Source: Sphingomonas sp. A2-49
GTDB taxonomy: Bacteria > Pseudomonadota > Alphaproteobacteria > Sphingomonadales > Sphingomonadaceae
DNA length: 64,000 bases
Assembly (NCBI RefSeq): GCF_025548555.1
Contig: NZ_JAJLPA010000005.1
Location: 62,001 to 126,000 of the forward strand
Direction: 5' to 3'
Every line of letters starts with the position of its first letter. Positions within the stretch are counted from its first letter, which is position 1. The position numbers were made by a program, and so were the translations under genes. The notes beneath the pieces were generated by a model. The model saw nothing but the letters and a program-made list of their open reading frames with translations. It searched no databases and was not told the origin of the DNA. Shown here in pieces: positions 29,099 through 38,180 of the stretch.

Positions 29099-29952
29099 GC
29101 CGTCGCGCGTTCCAGCAGCCGGTCGATCGGGTCGTGCAGCGCCTCCTCGGTCAGCATCGGCGCGTGGCCGACGCCTGGCACGGTGACGAGCTCGCCGCGA
29201 TCGAGCGCGGCCAGCATCCGCTCCGCTACCGCCTGCGCCAGCACGTCCGACCGGCCGCCGCGCACGATCAGCACCGGCACGTCGCGAAGCGCGGACAGCG
29301 CCGCCCACATGTCGGGCCCGGTCTCGTTGCCGGGCGTACGGAACGGTTCGGCGATCTTGAGGTCGTAGTCGAGCACGATGCGCCCGCCGCTGTTGAGGCG
29401 GTAGACGCGCTTGGCCATCGCCAGCCAGTCCTCGATCTGCCAGTCGGGATAGACGTCGCCGTTGGCGTCCGCCAGCGTCCGCGCGGCATGCATCCAGGTC
29501 GGGCAGCTGCTGCCCTTGCCGACATAGCCGCGGATGCGGCTGATCCCTGCGGGCTCGATCTCGGGCCCGACGTCGTTGAGCAGGGCGCCTGCGATCCCCG
29601 CCCCCGCCTGCGCCAGCAGCATCGTGACGATCCCGCCCAGCGACGTGCCGATCGCGACGACCCGCGCGATGCCCCGTTCCGCCAGCAGCGCCTGCACGTC
29701 GGCGACATAGGTCGCGGGCACGTAGGTCATCGGATCCTTCGCATGCTCGCTCTTGCCGCGACCGCGGAAGTCGACCGCGATCACCTGTCGCCGCCCCGCC
29801 AGCCGCGCGGCGAACGCGTCATAGTCGCGCGCGTTGCGGGTCAGGCCGGGCAGGCACAGCACCGGCGGCAACGCGGTGTCGCCCGGATACAGCCGGTAAT
29901 GCAGCTTCAGCCCGTCGGCCGACATCCAGTAGCAGTCTTCGAAGGCAGCCAT
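29095..29952 (-). CDS. Alpha/beta hydrolase
   Basis: 285 residues from the ATG at 29952. Oxyanion region LPGLTRNARDY, nucleophile Ser104 in GTSLGG, and a late GVGHAPML for the catalytic His. It resembles epoxide hydrolase/esterase-like proteins; substrate unknown. Its stop overlaps the DUF418 start (GTGA), so the two genes form an operon. It is divergent from selO, with 53 bp between starts. Confidence 0.83.
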   Translation of the reverse strand: MAAFEDCYWMSADGLKLHYRLYPGDTALPPVLCLPGLTRNARDYDAFAARLAGRRQVIAVDFRGRGKSEHAKDPMTYVPATYVADVQALLAERGIARVVAIGTSLGGIVTMLLAQAGAGIAGALLNDVGPEIEPAGISRIRGYVGKGSSCPTWMHAARTLADANGDVYPDWQIEDWLAMAKRVYRLNSGGRIVLDYDLKIAEPFRTPGNETGPDMWAALSALRDVPVLIVRGGRSDVLAQAVAERMLAALDRGELVTVPGVGHAPMLTEEALHDPIDRLLERATA

Positions 29953-30005
29953 GGCTTGGGATCCTCGGGGTTGCGCGGCCGGGGCGGCAACCTCCATATC
30001 CACAC

Positions 30006-31364
30006 ATGCCCACCACCCCGCAAGCTTACCGCCCCGCCGCCACGCTGCTCGATCTCGGGCCCACGCTCTGGGATCCGGTCGCGGCCGCCGATTTTCCGGA
30101 CACGCGGCTGCGCTTCCGCAACGATCGCGCCGCGTCACAGGTAGGGCTGGACGGGTTGACCGAGGCCGAATGGGTGGCGCATTTCGGCCGTTTCGCTCCC
30201 CTAGCCGGCACGCTGCCGCAGCCGCTGGCGCTGCGCTATCACGGGCACCAGTTCCGCCAGTACAATCCCGATATCGGCGACGGCCGCGGCTTCACCTTCG
30301 CGCAGGTGCGCGACGCGCAGGGGCGGCTGCTCGACCTCGGCACCAAGGGGTCGGGGCAGACGCCCTACAGCCGCTTCGGCGACGGCCGCCTGACCCTGAA
30401 GGGCGGCGTGCGCGAGATCCTGGCGACCGAGATGCTGGAGGCGCTGAACGTGCCGACCAGCCGCACGCTGTCGCTGATCGAAACCGGCGAGGAGCTGGTC
30501 CGCGGCGACGAACCCTCCCCCACCCGCGCGGCGGTGATGGTGCGGATGAGCCATGGCCATATCCGCATCGGCACGTTCCAGCGGCTCGCCTATCACCAGG
30601 ACGAGGACGGCATGCGCGCGCTCGTCGGCTATGTGCTCCGCAACCTGTACGGCGAGGAATCGGACGATCCCGTCCAGCTGCTCGATCGCGTGGTCGATCG
30701 CACCGCGACGCTCGCGGCACGCTACATGGCGGCGGGGTTCGTCCATGGCGTGCTCAACAGCGACAACATCAACGTCACCGGCGAAAGCTTCGATTACGGC
30801 CCGTGGCGGTTCGCGCCGACATGGGACCCGGCATTCGTCGCGGCCTATTTCGACCATGCCGGCCTCTATGCCTTCGGTCGCCAGCCGGAGGCGATCCACT
30901 GGGACGTGATGCAGCTCGCCGCGTCGCTGCGGCTGATCGCCGAGAGCGACCCGCTGATCGCGCTGATCGAACAGTTCGGGGGCCGCTATGCCCCGCGGAT
31001 CGCCGACGCGCTGCTGTGGCGGCTGGGCGTAGTCCCGCGCGGGACCGCCCCGGATCGCGCGCTGGTCCAGACGCTGGAGCGCGCGCTGCGCGCCACCGGC
31101 GTGGGGCTGGACCGGTTCTTCTTCGATGCGTTCGGCGGGCGGTTGCCCGAGAGCTATGGCGAAGAATGGGCCGCGCTGCGCGATGCGCTCGGCCCCTATG
31201 CACCGCGCAAGGAGCGCAGCCATCCCTATTGGCAGGGCGAACCCTGCGGCATGGGGATCGAGGAGGTCGAGGCGATCTGGGCACCGATCGCCGAGCGCGA
31301 CGACTGGTCGGCGCTGCACGCCAAGGTCGCCGCGGTGCGCGCGATGGGAGACGCGCTGGCGTAG
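30006..31364 (+). CDS. selO: Protein adenylyltransferase SelO
   Basis: 452 residues. Pseudokinase-fold AMP transferase of the YdiU/UPF0061 family, which AMPylates Ser/Thr/Tyr residues during oxidative stress. Hallmarks: GYRYHGHQF-like LRYHGHQFRQYNPDIGDGR, LDLGTKGSGQTPYSRFGDGR, and the active-site stretch HGVLNSDNINVTGESFDYGPW with the conserved Asn and Asp residues. The stop codon lies inside a perfect palindrome shared with the convergent TonB receptor gene. Confidence 0.95.
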   Translation: MPTTPQAYRPAATLLDLGPTLWDPVAAADFPDTRLRFRNDRAASQVGLDGLTEAEWVAHFGRFAPLAGTLPQPLALRYHGHQFRQYNPDIGDGRGFTFAQVRDAQGRLLDLGTKGSGQTPYSRFGDGRLTLKGGVREILATEMLEALNVPTSRTLSLIETGEELVRGDEPSPTRAAVMVRMSHGHIRIGTFQRLAYHQDEDGMRALVGYVLRNLYGEESDDPVQLLDRVVDRTATLAARYMAAGFVHGVLNSDNINVTGESFDYGPWRFAPTWDPAFVAAYFDHAGLYAFGRQPEAIHWDVMQLAASLRLIAESDPLIALIEQFGGRYAPRIADALLWRLGVVPRGTAPDRALVQTLERALRATGVGLDRFFFDAFGGRLPESYGEEWAALRDALGPYAPRKERSHPYWQGEPCGMGIEEVEAIWAPIAERDDWSALHAKVAAVRAMGDALA

Positions 31365-31398
31365 GGTCGGACCGGGCAGCCCCGGTCCGACCCTACGC
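31359..31398. terminator. Bidirectional hairpin, perfect 18-bp stem
   Basis: Arms 31359-31376 and 31381-31398 pair without mismatch around the loop CAGC. The stem includes the selO stop codon and ends 3 bp before the convergent receptor stop, so it can serve both transcripts. There is no strong U-run on either side. Confidence 0.75.
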
Positions 31399-31401
31399 GG
31401 A

Positions 31402-34248
31402 TCAGAACGTCGCGCTGACGCCCAGGCTGAACACCCGGCCGAGGTTGTAGCGGTTGATGAACACCTCCTTGCCGCTCGCGAAGCTCTGGCTTTCGCGATA
31501 TTTGGTGCGGGTGAGGTTGCGCGCTTCCGCCTTGATCTCGATCTTGCCGCCGAGCAGTTCGACCCCCTGACGCGCGACGAGGTCGAGGCGGATGCCCGGA
31601 TGCTCGACGATGTCGGGCTGGAACGCATTGCCGCTGAGCAGCGACGGGCCGCGGTTGGTGACGCGGTCGCTGGCATAGTTGAACAACAGCGTGACCTGCG
31701 ACAGCGAGGCGGTGTCCTCGATCCCGACCTGCAAATTGACCAGATGGTCCGACTGGCCGGTCAGCGGCGCGCCGTTGCGGAACAGGCTGGCGGCGGGCGC
31801 GAAGCCGACGCCGCAACCGCCCGATGCCTGGTTGGGCGCCGCGATCGACGGCACGCAGCTGCCGTCGGCGGTGATGCTCGACTTGGTGTAGGTGTAGTTG
31901 GCGACGAACAGCGCGCGCCGGGTCGCGAAGACGTCCCCGCCGAACAGCCCGCCGAGCGGCACGTATTTCTGCAATTCGACCTCGCCCCCGTAGAGCGTCG
32001 CCTTGGGCAGATAGGTGAAGCCGGTCTGCAACCGGTCGTCGGCGCCGGTGTAGAAGCCGACCTGTTCGATCGGGCGATCGATCCGCTTGTAGAAGCCCGC
32101 GAGCGTGAAGCGCTGGTCGCGCTTGAAGAACCATTCGTAGCGCGCTTCGAGATTGTACAGTTCGGAATCGCGCAGCAACGGGTTGCCGAAGAACAGCCGG
32201 TCCGAATCGGGATCGCGGAACTGCTGCGGCGCCAGTTCGCGGAATTGCGGGCGCGAGATCGTCTTGGCGGCGCTCGCGCGCAGCTGCATGTCCGCCGCGA
32301 AATTCCAGGTCAGGGTCGAGGCGGGCAGGAAATAATCGTTCCTCAGCCGCGTGCCGCCGGTGGTCGTGCCGAACGGCGTCACCCGCTCGTCGCCCTTTTC
32401 ATAGCGCACGCCGATCACCGCGCGCAGGCCGTCGAACGCCTCCCCCTCGGCCTGGACGTAGCCGGCATGGACGTCGAGCTTCGCGTCGTAGCGATAGGCG
32501 CCCGCGGCGGTGTTGAACTGCAGCTGGATCGTGCACGCGCCGGTGCCGTCGAGCGGACAGGCGTTGTTGAGCACGTCCGGGCTCAGCAGGTAATCGGGCC
32601 GCAGCAGGTTGTACGGATAGCCCGGCGCGGTGCCGCCGCCGCGCGACGTCTGGTAGTTGAACACCAGCCGCGACGAGGTGCGGTCGGTGCCCTGGTAGAA
32701 ATAGCCCGCCGACAAGGTGACCGGACGGTCGCCGTCGATCTTGTACGACGCATCCGCCTGGCCGGTCCACAGATCCTCGTTCAGCTCGCTGAAGATGATC
32801 GAGGCGAAGGGGGTGAAGCGCTGCGTCACCTGATAGGCGCCGTTGCACTGGAAGCCGCCCGCCTGCTGCACGCCGTCGCTGGTGATCGGATAGCCGTTGG
32901 TGGTCGTCGTCGAGCACAGATAGTCGAACTGGCGCTCGTAGGGCGCGTTGCGCTTCGAATTGGCATAGGCGCCGCGCGCGTCGATCTTCAGCGCATCGGA
33001 CAGCTTGAACTCGCCGACCAGCTGCGTCTCGATCAGCTGGCGTTCGAACCAGTTGGTGTTCTGCTGGAAGCGCAGGCCGCTGGCGTTGTTGTACAGCGTC
33101 GCCGCCGATCCGCGCGCCTGCTTCAGCGTGTCGTGGATGTAGACGTTGGTCCAGCGGATCGTGTTTTCGCCGAATTCGAGGCCGAGGCCGATCAGCGCGT
33201 TGGCGACGATGCGGTTGTCGGTCAGCAGCGTGCTGAAATCGTTGCGCAGCGTGCCGTCGGCGGACACCGTATCCTGCTGCGTGGCGAAGCGCGTGCGGAA
33301 GGTGTTGCTGGCGCTCAGCGAGGCGATCACGCCCAGCCGCGACGACCCGATGTCGTAGACCGAACCGCCGCTGATCTCCGCCGACCAGTTCGCCGGCAGC
33401 TGGTTGTTGCGCTGGAGCAGCGTCGTCGAGGCGTTGGACAGCTGCGCGACCTGCGCCGCCGGGATGATGCCGCTGCCGTTGGGGGCGTTGCGGATGAACG
33501 CGGGCACCTTGCGCGTGCCGTCGTCATAGCCGATCCAGTCGGCGCCGCCGCCGTAATAGGTATAGCCCAGCTCGCTCGTCGTCGCATCGTCGGCGGAGAT
33601 GGTCGCGCCGGCCGAGATGAAATTCCTGTCGGGGATCGCCTTGGTCGTGAGGTTGATGACGCCGCCGCCGAATTCGCCGGGATAGTTCACCGAATAGGTC
33701 TTCTGGACCAGCGCCGATCCGACGATCGTGGTCGGGAAGATGTCGAGCGGGACCGACCGGCGCAGCGGCTCGGGGCTGGGCAGCGGCGATCCGTTGAGCA
33801 GCGACGAGGAATAGCGGTCGCCGAGGCCGCGGACGTAGACGAAGCCGCCGCCGACCACCGACAGGCCGGTGACGCGCGTCAGGGCGCCGGCGATGTCGCC
33901 CTCGCCGGTGCGCGCGATGTCGGCGGCCGACAGGACCGACACGATCTGCGGCGTCGAGCGGACGACGTTGGGAATGTTGCGGCCGACGACGACGATGTCC
34001 TCGACGTCGCCGTTCATGCCGGGCGCGGACACCTCGACCGGCGCGTCGGCGGGGGCCGCCTGCGGATCGGAGGCGGTGCCGGGGGCAGGCGCGGCTTGGG
34101 GCGCGGCCTCGGGGGTGGCGGTCTGCGCCGGCGGGGGCGTCGCCGCGGCGGGCGATGCGGTGCCGCCCGCCGTCTGGGCGAGCGCGGCCGGCGCCACGAG
34201 CGTGGTCGACAGAAGAAGAAGGGTGGCGAAAGCGAGCCGTTGCGGCAT
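31402..34248 (-). CDS. TonB-dependent outer-membrane receptor
   Basis: 948 residues from the ATG at 34248; a TTG at 34257 adds three residues. Signal peptide (about 1-25), an Ala/Pro/Thr-rich linker to about 75, a TonB-box-like EDIVVVGR, then a plug domain (RGLGDRYSSSLLNG, FGGGVINLTTK) and a long barrel ending in the aromatic SATF. It imports a ligand across the outer membrane with TonB energy. A beta-helix lipoprotein gene lies upstream on the same strand, and a candidate Pho-box array precedes that gene, so phosphate-related substrates are plausible. Confidence 0.9.
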   Translation of the reverse strand: MPQRLAFATLLLLSTTLVAPAALAQTAGGTASPAAATPPPAQTATPEAAPQAAPAPGTASDPQAAPADAPVEVSAPGMNGDVEDIVVVGRNIPNVVRSTPQIVSVLSAADIARTGEGDIAGALTRVTGLSVVGGGFVYVRGLGDRYSSSLLNGSPLPSPEPLRRSVPLDIFPTTIVGSALVQKTYSVNYPGEFGGGVINLTTKAIPDRNFISAGATISADDATTSELGYTYYGGGADWIGYDDGTRKVPAFIRNAPNGSGIIPAAQVAQLSNASTTLLQRNNQLPANWSAEISGGSVYDIGSSRLGVIASLSASNTFRTRFATQQDTVSADGTLRNDFSTLLTDNRIVANALIGLGLEFGENTIRWTNVYIHDTLKQARGSAATLYNNASGLRFQQNTNWFERQLIETQLVGEFKLSDALKIDARGAYANSKRNAPYERQFDYLCSTTTTNGYPITSDGVQQAGGFQCNGAYQVTQRFTPFASIIFSELNEDLWTGQADASYKIDGDRPVTLSAGYFYQGTDRTSSRLVFNYQTSRGGGTAPGYPYNLLRPDYLLSPDVLNNACPLDGTGACTIQLQFNTAAGAYRYDAKLDVHAGYVQAEGEAFDGLRAVIGVRYEKGDERVTPFGTTTGGTRLRNDYFLPASTLTWNFAADMQLRASAAKTISRPQFRELAPQQFRDPDSDRLFFGNPLLRDSELYNLEARYEWFFKRDQRFTLAGFYKRIDRPIEQVGFYTGADDRLQTGFTYLPKATLYGGEVELQKYVPLGGLFGGDVFATRRALFVANYTYTKSSITADGSCVPSIAAPNQASGGCGVGFAPAASLFRNGAPLTGQSDHLVNLQVGIEDTASLSQVTLLFNYASDRVTNRGPSLLSGNAFQPDIVEHPGIRLDLVARQGVELLGGKIEIKAEARNLTRTKYRESQSFASGKEVFINRYNLGRVFSLGVSATF

Positions 34249-34287
34249 GACCGTCAATCCCGGATCAGAAGGCTTTTACAAGCGTAT

Positions 34288-34313
34288 CCGGGGCGGCGTT
34301 GCCGCCACCCCGG
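34288..34313 (-). terminator. Intercistronic hairpin with GCAA tetraloop
   Basis: On the minus strand an 11-bp stem (one G-U pair) closes a GNRA-type GCAA loop between the lipoprotein and receptor genes. No U-run follows, so it may stabilise or attenuate the transcript rather than fully stop it. Confidence 0.55.
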
Positions 34314-34353
34314 ACGCGATGCTGTGGGCGGGAGCGCATCGGCCCCCGCACGG

Positions 34354-35994
34354 TCAGCGGCCCTGGCAGGCGAAGTAGACCGAGTTGAACGACGGCGGGC
34401 CGAAGTCCTGAAGCGCCGCGTCGGCCGGGCGGACCGTGCTGCGTCCGCCGCTGGTCTGTTCGCCGGCGATGATGTTGACGCAGGCGACGTTGCTCACCGT
34501 CTTCACCACGCCGTTGACGAAGCGCATGTCGGAGCCGCCACGCTGGCGGATCGCGGCGGGCGCCAGCGCGGTCTGGATGAAGGTGAAGTTGGCGTAGGTC
34601 GAGAAGGTGCGCGGCAGCAGGTCCTCGGCGTTGTTCGAGTCGATCTCGGTCGAGAAGCTGTCGACCGTGGCGCCGCCGACGCGCTGCGCCGCGATCATGA
34701 ACTGCATGAAGCCGCGATAGCCGTTGTCGATGTCGAAGCCGTCGTCGTCCGCGCCGGTCACCGCGATATATTTGATGTTGGTGTTACCGCCGAAGATCTC
34801 GATGCCGTCGTCCGCCGAATTGTGGCTTTGGATATGGTCGATGATCGTGCCCGACCCGGTACCGCCCAGCGTCAGGCCCTGCAACTCGTTGCCGTCGCTG
34901 ATCGCGATGCCCGAATAGCGGATCTGGACATAGGACATCTGGCCGGACGAATCGGCCGCGGTCGGCCCGCCGTAGAAGCGGCCGGTGACGCCCTCGATCG
35001 CCTGCTGGCAGGTCGTCGACGAGCCGGCGGCATTGTTGGGACCGGTGCTGCCCGCGCACACGCCGGTCGGCGCGCGGCCGAGCAGGATGATGCCGCCCCA
35101 ATGGCCCTGGCTGGTTTCCGATTCCCCGGTCGCGGAGGTCACGTTCTGCTGCGAGGTGAAGACGATCGGCGCATCGCGGGTGCCGATCGCGACGAGCTTC
35201 GACCCTCGGTTGACGAGCAGCAGGTCGTTGGTCGATTCATTGGCGTTGGCGAAGACGGTGACGCCGGCCTCGACCGTGAGGGTCACGCCGCTCGCGCCGG
35301 TCGTGCCGAGATCGGTGCCGACCTCCGTCTGGCCGGTGAAGCGATAGGCGATGCCGGGGATGCGCGGCAGCGTCAGGCTGGTGGTGATCGCCTGCGGGAT
35401 GTCGCAGACCTTGAAGCCGCCGATCGTCGCGGCGGTCCCGGTGCCGGCCGCGCCGGTCGGGGTGGTGGTGCCGGTCGGACAGGTGCCGCCGGCCAGCGTG
35501 CCGATCGCGGGCACCGCGGTGCAGCGCGCGCCCGAACCGCCGAATTCGGCCGCCGTCGAATTGCACGTCCAGCCCTGGAAGCTGGTGTCGGTCGGGCCGT
35601 TGAGCGCGCCGACGTAGTTGGTGCTGGTGAAGAAGCCGTTGATGGCGGAGGGATCGGCCGCCGTGGTGAGCGACGCGGCCCCGACCGGATAGACGCCGTT
35701 CAGCGTCGCGCCGGTGCCGCTGACATTGTTGTTCGTGCCGGCGTTGACGATCGCGAGCTGTTCGTCGGCGGTGACCGAGATGCCGTTGACCGCGGTAACG
35801 GCGGCGAACTGCGCCGCGGTGATCGCGGTCGGCGTCGGCGTCGGTGCGGTCGGCGTCGGGGTGGGGGCCGGCTGGACGATGGTCACGCTGCCCGCGCCCG
35901 GCGAGGCGACGTTGTCGGCACCGCCGCAGGCGGCCAGCGTCAGACAGGCGGTCGACGCCATGAGGAATGTGCCGATGCGCATGTTGCTCGCCAT
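34354..35994 (-). CDS. Secreted or surface lipoprotein, beta-helix-like
   Basis: 546 residues from the ATG at 35994, with GGGAG about 9 bp upstream. Lipobox LAAC-G, then a PTPTPT-rich linker and a Gly/Thr/Asn-rich body. Stretches such as SGTIIDHIQSHNSADDGIEIFGG and ADDDGFDIDNGY look like right-handed beta-helix turns. It is paired with the downstream TonB receptor and may bind or degrade the receptor's substrate at the cell surface. Similar phosphate-starvation lipoproteins (ElpS) are known in Caulobacter; the relation is only suggested. Confidence 0.75.
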   Translation of the reverse strand: MASNMRIGTFLMASTACLTLAACGGADNVASPGAGSVTIVQPAPTPTPTAPTPTPTAITAAQFAAVTAVNGISVTADEQLAIVNAGTNNNVSGTGATLNGVYPVGAASLTTAADPSAINGFFTSTNYVGALNGPTDTSFQGWTCNSTAAEFGGSGARCTAVPAIGTLAGGTCPTGTTTPTGAAGTGTAATIGGFKVCDIPQAITTSLTLPRIPGIAYRFTGQTEVGTDLGTTGASGVTLTVEAGVTVFANANESTNDLLLVNRGSKLVAIGTRDAPIVFTSQQNVTSATGESETSQGHWGGIILLGRAPTGVCAGSTGPNNAAGSSTTCQQAIEGVTGRFYGGPTAADSSGQMSYVQIRYSGIAISDGNELQGLTLGGTGSGTIIDHIQSHNSADDGIEIFGGNTNIKYIAVTGADDDGFDIDNGYRGFMQFMIAAQRVGGATVDSFSTEIDSNNAEDLLPRTFSTYANFTFIQTALAPAAIRQRGGSDMRFVNGVVKTVSNVACVNIIAGEQTSGGRSTVRPADAALQDFGPPSFNSVYFACQGR

Positions 35995-36083
35995 GATCGA
36001 TAGCTCCCGGTCTCAGAATCGTTGCTGCGATCGGCCAAGGCTCCCCCTCTGCCGATCCGTGACCCGGCGGTTAGGAGCGTCCC

Positions 36084-36145
36084 GTGACTCCTGCATGAGG
36101 GTTTGGCGACGATATCGTGACGCATCGGCGACAGATTTGTGACGC
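36084..36145 (-). promoter_or_regulatory. Candidate Pho-box array (six 7-mers, 11-bp period)
   Basis: Read on the minus strand, six 7-mers each separated by 4 bp: GCGTCAC, CTGTCGC, GCGTCAC, TCGTCGC, CCCTCAT and GAGTCAC. All carry the TC core and four carry GTC(A/G)C, close to the PhoB half-site CTGTCAT with its 11-bp spacing. The array is 90-151 bp upstream of the lipoprotein ATG. No clear -10 was fixed. Confidence 0.6.
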
Positions 36146-36176
36146 GATCCGGGATCGTGCGGCCCGGATGCGAAAC

Positions 36177-36207
36177 GGGCCCCCTTCCCGTCCGGGGAAG
36201 GAGGCCC
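36177..36207 (-). terminator. Hairpin downstream of sodB
   Basis: A 5-bp plus 7-bp stem with one mismatch and a 5-nt loop, 26 bp after the sodB stop. It separates sodB from the lipoprotein promoter. No U-run is seen. Confidence 0.55.
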
Positions 36208-36232
36208 GCCGCACTTGGTCGGGGTAGGGCGA

Positions 36233-36838
36233 TCAGGCGGCGTCGAACCGCTTGCCCGCCTCGTCCCAGTTCACCACGTCCCACCATGCCTTCAGATAGC
36301 CGGGACGGTCGTTCATGTAGGTGAGGTAATAAGCGTGTTCCCACACGTCGTTGCCGAGGATCGGCGTGCCCGGCTCCTTGGCGTCGTCCATCAGCGGATT
36401 GTCCTGGTTGGGCGTAGAGGTGACCTTCAGCGCGCCGCCGGCATCCTTGATGACCCACGCCCAGCCCGAACCGAACTGGCCCGCACCCTTGGTGTTGAAG
36501 TCCTCCTTCAGCTTGTCGAGCCCGCCATAGGCGTCGATCGCGTCCTTCAGCGCGCCCGACGGCTGGCTCGACCCCTTGGGCCCCATGATCTTCCAGAAGA
36601 AGTCGTGGTTCCAGAAACCGCCGCCGTTGTTGCGCACCAGTGGCGGCAGCGTCGAGATCATGCCGAGGATCTCCTCGATCGTCTTACCCTCCAGCTTGGG
36701 GTCGGCGGCGACGCCCTCGTTGAGCTTGGCGGTATAGGCGGCGTGATGCTTGTCGTGGTGGAAGGTCATCGTCTCCTTCGAGATGACCGGTTCCAGCGCG
36801 TCATAGGCATAGGGCAGCGGCGGGAGTTCGAATGCCAT
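36233..36838 (-). CDS. sodB: Superoxide dismutase (Fe/Mn type)
   Basis: 201 residues. Metal-ligand regions FHHDKHHAAY, NHDFFW and DVWEHAYY are present, with GSGWAWV and a C-terminal W-D-V-V-N-W-D. The residue pattern is closer to iron SOD, but metal choice cannot be proved from sequence. A cytoplasmic enzyme that removes superoxide. It is monocistronic, with a hairpin after the stop. Confidence 0.95.
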   Translation of the reverse strand: MAFELPPLPYAYDALEPVISKETMTFHHDKHHAAYTAKLNEGVAADPKLEGKTIEEILGMISTLPPLVRNNGGGFWNHDFFWKIMGPKGSSQPSGALKDAIDAYGGLDKLKEDFNTKGAGQFGSGWAWVIKDAGGALKVTSTPNQDNPLMDDAKEPGTPILGNDVWEHAYYLTYMNDRPGYLKAWWDVVNWDEAGKRFDAA

Positions 36839-36923
36839 GGGATGGGCTCCTCTTCAGATGGGACGATGCGTCCCGGCGTTAACGCGAGACGCGGCCTAAC
36901 GCTCCCGCCCCGTTACGCAAGCG

Positions 36924-38006
36924 TCATGAACCCGATGCGTGGATGAGGTCGTGCCGGCGCAGCGCATGGCGCAGCTGGTCGTAGCTGAGCCCCAGCGCCT
37001 CGGCGGTCGAGCGCTGGTTGAAGCGATGCTCGGCGAGCGCGCGGGCCAGCAGCTCGCGCTCGAACCGCGCGACGCGCGACTTGAAGTCGGACGGCCCCGC
37101 ATCGCAGGCGACGACCGGATCGTCCTCCGGCTGCGCCCGGTCGGGGGGCGGCGCGGCATCGCCCGGACCGGTCGCGGTCGGCGCCGCCTTGGGGCCGCCC
37201 GACATGGTGCCGCCGCCCGATCCGCCCTGCGGCCGGAACGGCGAGGCGAAGGGATCGATCTCGATCGCATCGACCGCGCCGTCCCCGTCCCAGCGATAGA
37301 CCGCGCGTTCGACGACGTTGCGCAATTCGCGCACGTTCCCCGGCCAGCGATGCGTCAGCAGCTGGTCGAGCGCCCGCGGGCCGAAGCCGGGCCAGCGCTC
37401 CCACCCGATCTCCGACGCCATGCGTCGTCCGAAATGATCGGCGAGCACGACGATGTCGCCCGATCGCGCGCGCAGCGGCGGCAGCGTCACGACCTCGAAC
37501 GACAGCCGGTCGAGCAGGTCGGCGCGGAATTCGTGCGCATCGACCTTGTCGGGCAGATGCTCGTTGGTCGCCGCGACGATGCGGACGTCGACGCGCAGCG
37601 GCCGCGACGACCCGATCCGCGTGATCTCGCCATATTCGACCGCGCGCAGCAGCCGGTCCTGCGCCGCCATCGACAGCGTCCCCAGCTCGTCGAGAAACAG
37701 GGTGCCGCGGTCGGCCTCCTCGAACCGGCCCGCGCGCGATTTGGTCGCCCCGGTGAACGCCCCCGCCTCATGCCCGAACAATTCCGCCTCGATCAGCGAT
37801 TCGGGCAGCGCGGCGCAATTCATCACCACCAGCGGCTGGTCCCAGCGCGGGCTGAGCCGGTGCAGCCGCTCGGCGACCAGTTCCTTGCCCGTGCCGCGCT
37901 CGCCGATCACGAGCACCGGCCGGTCGAGCGCGGCGGCGCGGCTGGCGCGTTCCAGCGCATCCAGAAAGGCCCCCGATTGGCCGATGACCTGCGACGTCCG
38001 TTCCAT
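36924..38006 (-). CDS. pspF: PspF, sigma-54-dependent activator of the psp operon
   Basis: 360 residues from ATG 38006 (in-frame ATGs at 38015 and 38042 give longer forms). Like E. coli PspF it lacks a receiver domain and starts directly with the AAA+ core: GERGTGKE Walker A, GAFTGA sigma-54 contact loop, GTLFLDELG Walker B. After a Gly/Pro-rich linker a Fis-type helix-turn-helix follows (RSTAEALGLSYDQLRHALRR). It is divergent from the psp operon and faces a sigma-54 promoter. Confidence 0.93.
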   Translation of the reverse strand: MERTSQVIGQSGAFLDALERASRAAALDRPVLVIGERGTGKELVAERLHRLSPRWDQPLVVMNCAALPESLIEAELFGHEAGAFTGATKSRAGRFEEADRGTLFLDELGTLSMAAQDRLLRAVEYGEITRIGSSRPLRVDVRIVAATNEHLPDKVDAHEFRADLLDRLSFEVVTLPPLRARSGDIVVLADHFGRRMASEIGWERWPGFGPRALDQLLTHRWPGNVRELRNVVERAVYRWDGDGAVDAIEIDPFASPFRPQGGSGGGTMSGGPKAAPTATGPGDAAPPPDRAQPEDDPVVACDAGPSDFKSRVARFERELLARALAEHRFNQRSTAEALGLSYDQLRHALRRHDLIHASGS

Positions 38007-38106
38007 CGCCAACATCTGGCGCATTCCACCAACGTTGCGCAAGCATTCATCCGTGGTTCATGCGAATAATACACTCGGAAACGTCGCTTTTCCGCCGTTT
38101 CCGCAA

Positions 38107-38123
38107 TTGGCACGACCCCTGCA
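38107..38123 (+). promoter_or_regulatory. Sigma-54 promoter of the psp operon
   Basis: TTGGCACGACCCCTGCA has GG at 38109-38110 and GC at 38121-38122 with the required 10 bp between them, one mismatch from TGGCACG-N4-TTGC. An 8-bp inverted repeat (38076-38083 and 38096-38103) lies just upstream. PspF binding sites are expected between here and pspF. Confidence 0.85.
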
Positions 38124-38180
38124 ATGCCTGCTGCATACCGCCGCACGGTGGTGAAAAGGTTCGAGGTTCAGGAGGTTTCC

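Noticed and set aside
31126..36003. A 1625-codon plus-strand frame opposite the TonB receptor and lipoprotein
   Set aside because: Same reason: both minus-strand genes have signal peptides and family motifs, while the plus frame has only low-complexity basic and acidic stretches.
38076..38103. The CGGAAACG/CGTTTCCG inverted repeat as the PspF enhancer site
   Set aside because: It ends only about 4 bp before the -24 element, too close for a normal upstream activator site; its role is left open.
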